From the NCBI GenBank assembly GCA_012274175.1, contig JAAOZZ010000452.1, positions 1 through 6,593 of the forward strand: 6,593 bases of DNA. Direction: 5' to 3'. Positions within the stretch are counted from its first letter, which is position 1. Each line of letters opens with the position of its first letter. A program made the translations under genes and the position numbers. Below the pieces are notes generated by a model. That model had not been told where the DNA came from. It did not search any database and saw only the letters and a program-made list of their open reading frames with translations. The DNA comes from Betaproteobacteria bacterium (GTDB lineage: Bacteria; Pseudomonadota; Gammaproteobacteria; Burkholderiales; Usitatibacteraceae). This document shows, in pieces, positions 1 through 6,032 of this stretch.

Positions 1-1
1 G

Positions 2-172
2 GAGGCGATGGCGCGGCGGCTGGGCGACGAGGGCGTGGCGATCGCGCTCGCCAACAGCATCTGGCTCATCGCCTCCATCCGCCGCTCGCCCCGCCAATCT
101 TCCTACCTCGTCCAGGTTGCCCGGAGGAGGTTCTCGGACTTGCTGAAGGTGAGGGCGAGCTTGCCCTTGTAG
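2..172 (+). CDS. Possible 3' end of an unidentified plus-strand gene (5' end outside window)
   Basis: An open frame enters from the left edge and stops at TAG 170-172, giving 56 residues. Its first ~35 codons almost all end in G or C, and the peptide (…RRLGDEGVAIALANSIWLIASIRRSP…) looks protein-like, with a short hydrophobic stretch. The last ~23 codons lie antisense to the end of the minus-strand BCAM0308-like gene, so the two would be convergent and overlap by 70 bp. That overlap is long and weakens the call. I recognise no family and propose no function. It could equally be a chance frame in GC-rich DNA, with 1-102 simply being intergenic. Confidence 0.25.
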   Translation, partial: EAMARRLGDEGVAIALANSIWLIASIRRSPRQSSYLVQVARRRFSDLLKVRASLPL

Positions 173-597
173 GCGTCGTGCAGCGCTTCCGCGATGCCGC
201 GCGCGAGGTGGGCGTCGGTGGTGGTGACCATGATGCCGTCGGCGAGATCCTCCACCGCCATGATGCGTTGCAGCGGATGGTCTTCCTTCGCCCGGGTCTC
301 GCGCGCCTTCACCAGGTTCAGCACCTCGGTGCGGTGCTCGGGAAGGAACGTCCCGCGCAGCTTCACGTATCCGGCCGGGAAGTCGTCGTCGATCCGCTGG
401 CACGCGGGGCACTTGTGCTTGTGGCTGTCGGCGGGAGCCTTCTTCCACGTCCAGCGTCCCTTGAGGTACGTCGCGCCGCACTTGGGGCAGCTCGTGGGCT
501 CGGACATCTTCGCCATCTCGCGGTAGCTGTCGATGGGCAGATCGTCCATTTTCTGCTCGACCTGGTTGGCCCGGATTCCGGTACGGAGGGGTTTCAT
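103..597 (-). CDS. BCAM0308 family / NMD3-like zinc-ribbon protein
   Basis: This is a 164-residue predicted cytoplasmic protein. Four cysteines in two CxxC pairs (C37, C40, C63, C66) form a likely zinc ribbon, preceded by a basic N-terminus. The C-terminal half (about 85-164) carries the TTTDAHLARGIAEALHDAYKGKL segment, split here as TTTDAHLARG then IAEALHDAYKGKL, which I associate with BCAM0308-type proteins, sometimes labelled NMD3-like and linked to ribosome stability and mRNA decay. No enzyme activity is known to me; a role in binding ribosomes or RNA under stress is inference. The ATG at 597 has a good ribosome-binding site (AAGGTGA, 4 nt upstream) and gives the usual family length. It is the last gene of the minus-strand operon. 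The same frame is open upstream through the truncated HPF-like gene to ATG 837, so a 244-residue read-through fusion is possible, although the internal ribosome-binding site argues for separate initiation. Confidence 0.85.
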   Translation of the reverse strand: MKPLRTGIRANQVEQKMDDLPIDSYREMAKMSEPTSCPKCGATYLKGRWTWKKAPADSHKHKCPACQRIDDDFPAGYVKLRGTFLPEHRTEVLNLVKARETRAKEDHPLQRIMAVEDLADGIMVTTTDAHLARGIAEALHDAYKGKLALTFSKSENLLRATWTR

Positions 598-837
598 GGT
601 GTCACCTTCGCTTTGCGGGCGGATTGGCGTTCGCCGTCGCCCTGGTTCATGTCGGTTGCATCCGTGCGCCTGGTAGAGCGCGCCGTTGCGCCGCTGCGCG
701 CTCGCCTGCTCCACGGCCACGCGGCACGTGAGCATGCCGGGCTGGTAGCTCTCGAGCTGTTCGCAGAGCTCCCGGATGCGATCGCCCAGCGCCTTGGAAT
801 GGCGCAGGTTGCGAAACGTGATCTGGGTGGAATGCAT
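594..837 (-). pseudogene. Truncated, frame-shifted HPF/RaiA-type ribosome hibernation factor
   Basis: From ATG 837 the first ~56 residues match the N-terminal half of HPF/RaiA (S30AE) proteins: the QITFRN opening strand, an amphipathic helix (SKALGDRIRELCEQLESY), then the TCRVAVE strand and NGALYQ. Members of this family dimerise or inactivate 30S/70S ribosomes in stressed cells and are normally about 95-125 residues. After residue 56 (codon ending at base 670) the expected strands 3-4 and second helix are missing. In the starting frame the reading continues with unrelated residues into the BCAM0308-like gene. In a neighbouring frame it ends at TGA 594-596, which overlaps the next gene's ATG by 4 nt, as is usual in operons. 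That overlap suggests the original stop lies in the shifted frame and that a deletion of non-multiple-of-three length has occurred. The start has AGGAG four bases upstream, overlapping the stop of the preceding gene. A real short variant or an assembly error is possible. Confidence 0.6.
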
Positions 838-844
838 GGAGCTC

Positions 845-1771
845 CTAGATGGCCAGGTGATAGTGCTCGCGGCACTCGGCCTCGCGGCCGCGCACCACGC
901 GCTCGCCCGCGAGCTCGCCCCGCGGCTCGGTGACCACGGTGCGCTGGCGCTCCACGTGGTCTCCGTCGTAGAAGTACACGACCACCCAGTCGCGCACGCG
1001 CTCGAGCTTGTGGGCGAGCGCGGTGTTGGAGTACAGGGCGGTGAAGTGCCACGGCCCGCGCCCGGTATGCAGCACCGGCAGCCACGCTTCGCCCTCGGGA
1101 TTGAACCGCTTCGGGGCGATGGTGCGCAGGGCTCCCGCGGCGGCCTTCTCGCGATATTCCCGGTCCACGTCGAGCAGCGCCGCGATGTCCGGCTCCTCGA
1201 CATCCGCGCGCGGCTCGAGCGAGCGCTCGCGCCCGACCCGTCCCAGCATCTCTCCCAGGGCGGCGCGCCATCCGGCCGCGCGGCGTGCTCCCACGCCCGC
1301 CACGCTCTCGAGCCTGCCGTCGTGGGCCGCGGCCTCGAGCCCCTCGAGCGAGTCCACGTGCAGCTCGTCGTGGATGCGCCGCGCAAACTCCGGACCCAGT
1401 CCCGGCACCGACTGGAAGACCTTCTCGGGATCGGCGGTGCCGCGCAGCCGCTCGAGCTGCGACCAGCGCCGGGTCACGAGCATCTCCGCGATCGCCGAGG
1501 CGATGCCCAGGCCCACGCGGGGAATCCCGTCGAGCCCGCGCACCCCTTCGGCGTCGAAGATGGCGCGCACGCCGCGGGCGTGGTGCGCGAGGGAATCGGC
1601 GGCATTGCGGTAAGCGCTCACCCGATAGGGGCTGGCACCCTGGGCGTGGAGCAATCGCGCGGCCTCCCGCAGCCGCTCGGCGATCTGCAGGTTTTCCTCC
1701 GGAATGGCGGCGGGAGGCCGCGGCGGCCTCGCGGCACCGTAAGGCGCCTCGCGGGTGCGCAGCGCGCTCAC
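845..1771 (-). CDS. Helix-hairpin-helix protein with DNA polymerase X-like N-terminus
   Basis: This protein has 308 residues. Residues ~25-65 resemble the 8-kDa lyase-like domain of DNA polymerase beta/X (NLQIAERLREAARLL, SPYRVSAYRNAADSL). Three helix-hairpin-helix-like loops follow: GIPRVGLG (82-89), SVPGLGPEF (121-129) and SVAGVGARR (156-164). The polymerase palm and PHP exonuclease expected in PolX are absent. Instead residues ~195-308 form a compact, aromatic-rich domain (EAWLPVLHTGRGPWHFTALYSNT is its core, 228-250; DWVVVYFYDGDH at 261-272) that I cannot assign to a named function. DNA binding, perhaps at gaps or damaged ends, is inferred from the HhH units only. The start is a GTG (1769-1771) whose bases overlap the TGA of the upstream phosphoribosyltransferase by 3 of 4 bases in a GTGA junction, indicating translational coupling. 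A GGAGAAG lies just upstream. An open frame extends further upstream but only antisense-like sequence lies there. Confidence 0.8.
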   Translation of the reverse strand: MSALRTREAPYGAARPPRPPAAIPEENLQIAERLREAARLLHAQGASPYRVSAYRNAADSLAHHARGVRAIFDAEGVRGLDGIPRVGLGIASAIAEMLVTRRWSQLERLRGTADPEKVFQSVPGLGPEFARRIHDELHVDSLEGLEAAAHDGRLESVAGVGARRAAGWRAALGEMLGRVGRERSLEPRADVEEPDIAALLDVDREYREKAAAGALRTIAPKRFNPEGEAWLPVLHTGRGPWHFTALYSNTALAHKLERVRDWVVVYFYDGDHVERQRTVVTEPRGELAGERVVRGREAECREHYHLAI

Positions 1772-2424
1772 GATGCTTTCTTCTCCGGGACGGGCGCGGC
1801 GCGAAGGCGCAGGAGCTCCTTCACCTCTTCGTCGTCCACCTGGGTGAAGGTCCGGTAGAACTGGCTCACCGCGTTGAAGTCCAACGGCGAGTGCAGGCAG
1901 ACCACGTCGTCGGCGTAAGTGGCGACCTTGCCCAGGCTCTCGCGCGAGGCCACGGGCACGGCGCATACGAGGCGCTTCGGCAAGCGCGTGCGCACGCTGT
2001 GCAGCGCGGCGATCATCGTGGCGCCCGTGGCGAGCCCGTCGTCGACCACGATCGCAATGCGCCCCTTCGGGTCGAGTGGCGCCCGGCCCGGGGTGTATTC
2101 CGCGCGCCGGCGCTGCAGCACGGCGAGCTGCTCGCGCTTCTCGCGCTCGAGGTAGGCCTCGGTGGCGCCGGCCCCATGGGCATAGTCCGCGACGAAGGCC
2201 CACCCGGTCTCGTCGATGGCGCCCACGGCGAACTCGCGGTTGAAAGGAGCTCCCAGCTTGCGCACCAGCACCACGTCCAGGTCGCCTTGCAGCTCAGAGG
2301 CGATCACGTTGCCCATGGGCACCGCCCCGCGCGGGATCGCGAGCACCAGGGGATGGCTCGACGCGAACCGGCGCAGCTCCCCGGCCAGCTGCCGGGCTGC
2401 ATCGAGGCGGTCGTCGAAGAGCAT
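1768..2424 (-). CDS. Predicted phosphoribosyltransferase (COG1926-type)
   Basis: This is a 218-residue type I phosphoribosyltransferase fold. The PRPP-binding signature VVDDGLATGAT is at 126-136 and the PRGAVPMG loop at 31-38. DVVLVRKLGAP (50-60) gives the lysine-bearing strand usual in this subgroup. A hood-like region with a charged helix (EAYLEREKREQL) lies between the two. Such proteins transfer or release phosphoribosyl groups from PRPP, but the acceptor base is unknown for this subgroup. Start choice: ATG 2424 has AAAGGA six bases upstream and gives the usual MLFDDRLDAARQLA opening. ATG 2445 has no usable ribosome-binding site and would lie almost on the predicted transcription start near 2447. 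It is the first gene of the minus-strand operon and lies opposite an operon containing a PRPP-synthetase-like gene, which suggests linked PRPP metabolism (inference). Confidence 0.88.
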   Translation of the reverse strand: MLFDDRLDAARQLAGELRRFASSHPLVLAIPRGAVPMGNVIASELQGDLDVVLVRKLGAPFNREFAVGAIDETGWAFVADYAHGAGATEAYLEREKREQLAVLQRRRAEYTPGRAPLDPKGRIAIVVDDGLATGATMIAALHSVRTRLPKRLVCAVPVASRESLGKVATYADDVVCLHSPLDFNAVSQFYRTFTQVDDEEVKELLRLRAAPVPEKKAS

Positions 2425-2454
2425 CCGGGGTCCTTTCGCGTGCATCCTGGATCG

Positions 2455-2460
2455 ATTCTG
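2455..2460 (-). promoter_or_regulatory. -10-like hexamer of the minus-strand operon
   Basis: Read on the minus strand, this is CAGAAT, 4 of 6 matches to TATAAT. Its centre is 31 bp from the centre of the FNR-type box at 2482-2495, close to the spacing of class II FNR promoters. There is no good -35, as expected for activator-dependent promoters. The predicted start of transcription is near 2447, leaving a leader of about 24 nt that contains the AAAGGA ribosome-binding site. Confidence 0.45.
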
Positions 2461-2464
2461 CTTC

Positions 2465-2478
2465 GCCCGGCGCCGGGC
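2465..2478. repeat. Perfect 14-bp GC palindrome in the divergent promoter region
   Basis: GCCCGGCGCCGGGC reads identically on both strands. It lies between the FNR-type box and the minus-strand -10-like hexamer, where RNA polymerase or a second regulator would contact the minus promoter. It could be an operator half of a second control system or a chance product of high GC content. No loop is present, so a simple terminator hairpin is unlikely. Confidence 0.35.
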
Positions 2479-2481
2479 CGG

Positions 2482-2495
2482 TTGACGAAGATCAA
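2482..2495. promoter_or_regulatory. FNR/Anr-type binding site in the shared divergent promoter
   Basis: TTGACGAAGATCAA matches the FNR/Anr consensus TTGAT-N4-ATCAA at 9 of 10 defined bases; the single change, TTGAC, is common in Anr boxes. Flanking bases extend the symmetry to GTTGA-N6-TCAAC. FNR/Anr proteins are oxygen-sensing members of the CRP family that bind such sites when oxygen is low. The site sits between the divergent start codons at 2424 and 2546, with -10-like hexamers at equal distance on either side, so one dimer could activate both operons. That it works this way is inference. A CRP-family regulator other than FNR (for example Dnr) is possible. Confidence 0.6.
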
Positions 2496-2516
2496 CGGCC
2501 GCCGAGACACCCGGCG

Positions 2517-2522
2517 TACCTT
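2517..2522 (+). promoter_or_regulatory. -10-like hexamer of the plus-strand operon
   Basis: TACCTT keeps the three most important positions of TATAAT (first T, second A, last T). Its centre is 31 bp from the FNR-box centre, the same distance as the minus-strand hexamer. TTGACG within the box resembles a -35 but would be about 29 bp away, too far for ordinary sigma-70 use, so activator dependence is more likely. The predicted transcription start is near 2530, just ahead of the GAGGAGA ribosome-binding site at 2533-2539. Confidence 0.4.
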
Positions 2523-2545
2523 GGGTCCTGTAGAGGAGATTGCCC

Positions 2546-4177
2546 ATGGCGACGATCGTTTCCGCGCCCAAGCGCGCGGCCGCCGCGGTCGAGGCGCCGC
2601 GCCTCTGCCGCGAGCTCGTGGCGGCACTGCGCTCGCCGGCGTGCTATCCCCATCCCGCCCCGGACATCCAGGTCTTCGAGACCCACATCTCCTTCGTGGT
2701 GCTGGCGGGCGACTACGCCTACAAGATCAAGAAGCCGGTCGCACTCGGGTTCGTCGATTTCTCGTCCCTGGAGGCGCGGCGCTTCTATTGCGCAGAGGAG
2801 CTGCGCCTGAACCGGCGCACGGCCCCGAACGTGTACCTCGAGGTCGTTCCCATCGCCGGACCGGTCGCGGCACCCGTGGTGGGCGGCCCGGGGCCCGCGA
2901 TCGAATACGCCGTGCGCATGCGCCGCTTCGGCCAGGAGGGGCTCCTCGACCGGATCGCGCGGGAAGGCGGCCTCGAGGCCCGGCAGGTGGAAAGCCTCGC
3001 CCGCTCCGTGGCGCGGTTCCATGGCGAGGCCGCCCGGGCGCGTCCCGAGAGCGACTTCGGCACGCCGGAGTGCGTGCTCGACCAGGCGCTCGACAACTTC
3101 CGCGACATCGAGGCGCTCGAAACCACGGGGACCATCGCGGGTGAGCTCGGTGTACTGCGCGCGTGGACGCTATCGACGCACGAGGCGCTGGCGCCGACCT
3201 TCGCCGAGCGGCGCTCCGAAGGCTTCGTGCGCGAGTGCCACGGCGACCTGCACCTCGCCAACGTCGTGCTCCTCGAAGGCGAGCCGGTGCCCTTCGACTG
3301 CATCGAGTTCGACGCGCGGCTGCGCTGGATCGACGTGATGAGCGAGGTCGCGTTCACCGTGATGGACCTCGAGCGCCTGGGGCTCGCGGCCCTCGGCGCG
3401 CGCTTCCTCGATGCCTACCTCGCGCAGACCGGGGACTATCCGGGCCTGCGGGTGCTGCGCTTCTACTGCGTCTACCGCGCGATGGTGCGCGCGAAGGTGG
3501 CGTCGATCCGAGCCCACCAGGTGGACCTGGACGAGCGCGATCGTTCCGGCGCGCGCGCGCAACTCTCGCAGCACCTGGCCCTCGCCAAGCGCCTCGCCCG
3601 GGGCACCCGCCCGGCGCTGATCCTCATGCATGGCCTCTCGGGATCGGGCAAGACGACCGTTTCCGAGAGCATCGTCGAGCGGCTGGGCGCGATCCGCCTG
3701 CGCTCCGACGTGGAGAGGAAGCGCCTGCACGGCATGGACCCCGGCGCGGCGAGCGCATCCGCCCCGGGAGCGGGACTCTACACGCGGCGGGAGAACGAGC
3801 GCACCTACGAGCGGCTCGCGGAGCTTGCCTGCTACGCGCTCGCCGCGGGGTACCCGGTAGTCGTCGACGCCGCCTTCCTCGAGCGGGAACGGCGCGACGC
3901 CTTTCGCGCGCTGGCGAGCGCCGCGGGAGTGCCGTTCGCGATCGCTTCCTGCGATGCGCCCCTCGCGGTGCTGCGCGGCCGCGTGGAGGCGCGCGAGCGC
4001 TCCGGAGCGGGGGCTTCCGAGGCGGGGCCGGACGTGCTCGACTTCCAGCTGGCCGGCCGGGCGCCGCTCGCGTCCGACGAGACCGCCCATGCCGTCGCGG
4101 TCGATACCACGCGCGACAGCGCCGGGGCCGAGGCGGGCGCATCGCTCGCGCGCCGCCTGCACCTGGGGAGGGCCTGA
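2546..4177 (+). CDS. APH-like kinase / P-loop ATPase fusion protein
   Basis: This 543-residue two-domain protein resembles COG2187 plus COG0645. Residues ~30-350 form an aminoglycoside-phosphotransferase-like kinase: the early strand-lysine region DYAYKIKKPV (56-65), the catalytic-loop motif HGDLHLAN (232-239) and the metal-site region FDCIEFD (250-256). Residues ~355-543 form a small P-loop kinase with Walker A GLSGSGKT (363-370), a SDVERKRL segment after the second strand (387-394), VVVDAAFL (438-445) and a typical lid-like arginine-rich helix (LRGRVEARERSG). It probably phosphorylates a small molecule, but the substrate is unknown; despite the fold there is no reason to call it antibiotic resistance. 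The start at ATG 2546 has GAGGAGA six bases upstream; TTG 2540 in the same frame overlaps that site's spacing and is less likely. It is the first gene of the plus operon, and its stop lies 3 nt before the DHH gene. Confidence 0.85.
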   Translation: MATIVSAPKRAAAAVEAPRLCRELVAALRSPACYPHPAPDIQVFETHISFVVLAGDYAYKIKKPVALGFVDFSSLEARRFYCAEELRLNRRTAPNVYLEVVPIAGPVAAPVVGGPGPAIEYAVRMRRFGQEGLLDRIAREGGLEARQVESLARSVARFHGEAARARPESDFGTPECVLDQALDNFRDIEALETTGTIAGELGVLRAWTLSTHEALAPTFAERRSEGFVRECHGDLHLANVVLLEGEPVPFDCIEFDARLRWIDVMSEVAFTVMDLERLGLAALGARFLDAYLAQTGDYPGLRVLRFYCVYRAMVRAKVASIRAHQVDLDERDRSGARAQLSQHLALAKRLARGTRPALILMHGLSGSGKTTVSESIVERLGAIRLRSDVERKRLHGMDPGAASASAPGAGLYTRRENERTYERLAELACYALAAGYPVVVDAAFLERERRDAFRALASAAGVPFAIASCDAPLAVLRGRVEARERSGAGASEAGPDVLDFQLAGRAPLASDETAHAVAVDTTRDSAGAEAGASLARRLHLGRA

Positions 4178-4180
4178 GGC

Positions 4181-5140
4181 ATGCGTTACTTCGACGTGTT
4201 CAACGGCGATGCCGACGGAATCTGCGCGCTGCACCAGCTGCGCCTTGCCGACCCGGCGGATTCGCAGCTCTTCACGGGCATCAAGCGCGACATCGAGCTG
4301 CTGGGTTCCGTGCCCGCGGGGGCCGGCGACGTGGTGACGGTGCTCGACATCTCCCTCGACCGCAACCGCGCGGGCTTGATGGCGATGCTCGAGCGTGGGG
4401 CGCACGTGCGCTATTTCGACCATCACTATGCCGGCCCGGTCCCGTCGCACCCGGAGCTGGAGGCGGTGATCGACGAGACGGGCGCGCTGTGCACCAGCGC
4501 CCTCATCGACCGCCACCTGCGGGGACGATTTCGCCCCTGGGCCGTCGTCGGCGCCTTCGGCGACAACCTGGAGCAGGCGGCGGTGGATCTGGCGCGGGTG
4601 CTGGAGCTGGACGAGGGCCGCCTCGGGGCGCTGCGCGAGCTGGGAGCGAGCCTCAACTACAACGCGTACGGAAGCAACGTGGGCGACGTGCTCGTGCCGC
4701 CGCTCGAGCTCTATCGGATCGTGAGTCATTACCAGGACCCGTTCGAGATGGCTGAGCGGGAGCCGGCGGTCGAGCGCCTCGCCTCGGAGCGCAAGGCGGA
4801 CCTCCTGCGCGCGCTCGCATCGCGCCCGGTGCGCGAGTCGGAGGGCGCCGATGCCTACCTGCTTCCCGACGCGCCCTGGAGCCGCAGGGTGAACGGCACG
4901 TTCGCCAATCGCCTTGCGCGGGCGGCGCCGGAGCGCGCCCACGCGGTGCTCACGCCGGTGCCCGGCGGCGGCTTCTCCGTGAGCGTGCGCGCTCCGCGGG
5001 GCGAGGGCCTGTCGGCTTCGGAATTCTGCCGGCGCTATCCCACGGGCGGCGGACGCACGCTCGCCGCGGGCATCGACCGCCTCGATCCGTCGCGCCTCGA
5101 GCGCTTCCTGGACGAGTTCGCCGAGGCATGGCGCGCCTGA
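4181..5140 (+). CDS. DHH family phosphoesterase
   Basis: This 319-residue protein has the metal-binding motifs of the DHH superfamily in order: NGDADG (8-13), LDISLD (55-60), FDHH (79-82) and GAFGDN (124-129). The C-terminal DHHA1-like region ends in [11 protein letters not shown] (288-298), where the familiar form is GGGH; the Arg at 292 replaces the His. Relatives such as NrnA and RecJ cleave short RNAs, pAp or single-stranded DNA using two metal ions. The substrate here is unknown. A role in breaking down nanoRNA or nucleotides would fit the PRPP-related neighbours (inference). Translation starts 3 nt after the preceding stop, with GGGGAGGG eight bases upstream, so the two genes are almost certainly cotranscribed. 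Confidence 0.87.
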   Translation: MRYFDVFNGDADGICALHQLRLADPADSQLFTGIKRDIELLGSVPAGAGDVVTVLDISLDRNRAGLMAMLERGAHVRYFDHHYAGPVPSHPELEAVIDETGALCTSALIDRHLRGRFRPWAVVGAFGDNLEQAAVDLARVLELDEGRLGALRELGASLNYNAYGSNVGDVLVPPLELYRIVSHYQDPFEMAEREPAVERLASERKADLLRALASRPVRESEGADAYLLPDAPWSRRVNGTFANRLARAAPERAHAVLTPVPGGGFSVSVRAPRGEGLSASEFCRRYPTGGGRTLAAGIDRLDPSRLERFLDEFAEAWRA

Positions 5141-5159
5141 GCTCCGCCCTGGAAGTCTC

Positions 5160-6032
5160 ATGGCCGGTGTGATGGCCGCCGATCCGCCCCTCGTCTTCGC
5201 CCTCGGCGCGAGCCGCGCCTTCGGTGCGGCGGTGGCCGGCCACCTGGGCTTGGCACTCGCGGAGCACGAGGAGCGCGAGTTCGAGGACGGCGAGCACAAG
5301 GCGCGCTCGCTGGTCAACGTGCGGGGGCGCGACGTCTACGCGATCCATTCCCTGTACGCGGGCGACGGGCAGAGCGTCAACGACAAGCTGGTGCGCCTGC
5401 TCTTCTTCATGGGGTCGCTGCGGGATGCGTCGGCGGGCCGCGTGACGGCGCTGGTCCCCTATCTCGCCTACGCGCGCAAGGACCAGAAGTCGAAGAGCCG
5501 CGATCCCGTGGCCACGCGCTACGTGGCGAGCTTCTTCGAGGCGGTGGGAACCGGCTGCCTGGTCACCATGGACGTGCACAACCTGGCCGCTTTCCAGAAC
5601 GCGTTTCGCATCCCGACGGAGAACCTGGAAGCCGCGGGCCTGCTCGCACGCACCGCGGAGAAGTACCGCAGCGAAGGGCTGCTGCGCGGCGACGAGCTGG
5701 CAGGCGACGTGGAAGGCAAGGTCGCGATCATCGTCGACGACCTCGTGAGCGCGGGGCGCACCATCGACCGCGCGGCGGCCGCCTGCAAGCGCCGCGGCGC
5801 CACGCGGGTCTTCGCCGCCGCGACCCACGGCGTCTTCGCCGGCGAGGCGCAGTCGGTGCTCGAGGCCAGTCCCCTCGAGCGCATCGTCGTGACCGACACC
5901 ATCGCGGACGGCCGGATCGCCGGGACAGCGCTCGCCTCGCGCGTCGAGCGCGTTTCCGCCGCCCCCGTCTTCGCCGAGGCGATCTCGCGCCTGCACGGCG
6001 GGGGATCGATCGCGGAGCTGCTGGGCCGCTGA
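5160..6032 (+). CDS. Ribose-phosphate pyrophosphokinase-like protein with internal deletion
   Basis: This 290-residue PRPP-synthetase paralogue keeps the N-terminal FEDGEHKAR (41-49), the ATP-site [13 protein letters not shown] (104-116), the metal-binding His140 in [12 protein letters not shown] (138-149), a KxR loop (K168, R170, equivalent to E. coli K194/R196) and the VDD of the ribose-phosphate loop (192-194). Compared with E. coli Prs as I remember it, about 37 residues are missing, in frame, between PTEN (152-155) and the KYR of the catalytic loop. The gap removes the VVSPDxGG segment with its magnesium-binding Asp170. The ribose-5-phosphate loop reads DDLVSAGRT rather than DDxxDTGGT. 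Catalytic competence is therefore doubtful. ATG 5160 has GGAAG five bases upstream; ATG 5172 is a possible alternative start. It lies 19 nt after the DHH gene, as the last gene of the operon. It is not the housekeeping prs. Confidence 0.8.
   Translation: MAGVMAADPPLVFALGASRAFGAAVAGHLGLALAEHEEREFEDGEHKARSLVNVRGRDVYAIHSLYAGDGQSVNDKLVRLLFFMGSLRDASAGRVTALVPYLAYARKDQKSKSRDPVATRYVASFFEAVGTGCLVTMDVHNLAAFQNAFRIPTENLEAAGLLARTAEKYRSEGLLRGDELAGDVEGKVAIIVDDLVSAGRTIDRAAAACKRRGATRVFAAATHGVFAGEAQSVLEASPLERIVVTDTIADGRIAGTALASRVERVSAAPVFAEAISRLHGGGSIAELLGR

Noticed and set aside
776..1858. A 360-codon plus-strand open frame
   Set aside because: It is antisense to the HhH protein, which has recognisable HhH loops; the plus-strand translation has no recognisable domain.
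1772..2203. An upstream extension of the HhH gene frame
   Set aside because: The extension overlaps the whole C-terminal half of the phosphoribosyltransferase and reads as Arg/Gly-rich shadow sequence. The GTG at 1771 in a GTGA junction is a normal operon start.
2482..2510. A classical sigma-70 promoter using TTGACG as the -35
   Set aside because: The bases 17 bp downstream (AGACAC, 2505-2510) are a poor -10, and the nearest acceptable -10 is about 29 bp away. The symmetric FNR-box reading explains the sequence better.
2425..2571. Longer starts for the phosphoribosyltransferase (2445 or 2571)
   Set aside because: 2445 has no ribosome-binding site and sits near the predicted transcription start. 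2571 would run across the divergent promoter and into the opposite gene.
1285..3144. A 619-codon open frame on the plus strand spanning the divergent promoter
   Set aside because: The translation is dominated by Arg, Pro and Ala with no motif. It crosses the FNR-type box and is antisense to the phosphoribosyltransferase and the HhH gene.
2546..4177. Aminoglycoside-resistance gene
   Set aside because: Only the fold is shared. The fused P-loop kinase and the metabolic neighbourhood point to a small-molecule kinase, and nothing indicates drug modification.
3170..5317. A 715-codon open frame on the minus strand
   Set aside because: It lies antisense to three genes with clear family motifs. Its translation is low-complexity Arg/Ala/His-rich sequence, as expected for shadow frames in very GC-rich DNA.
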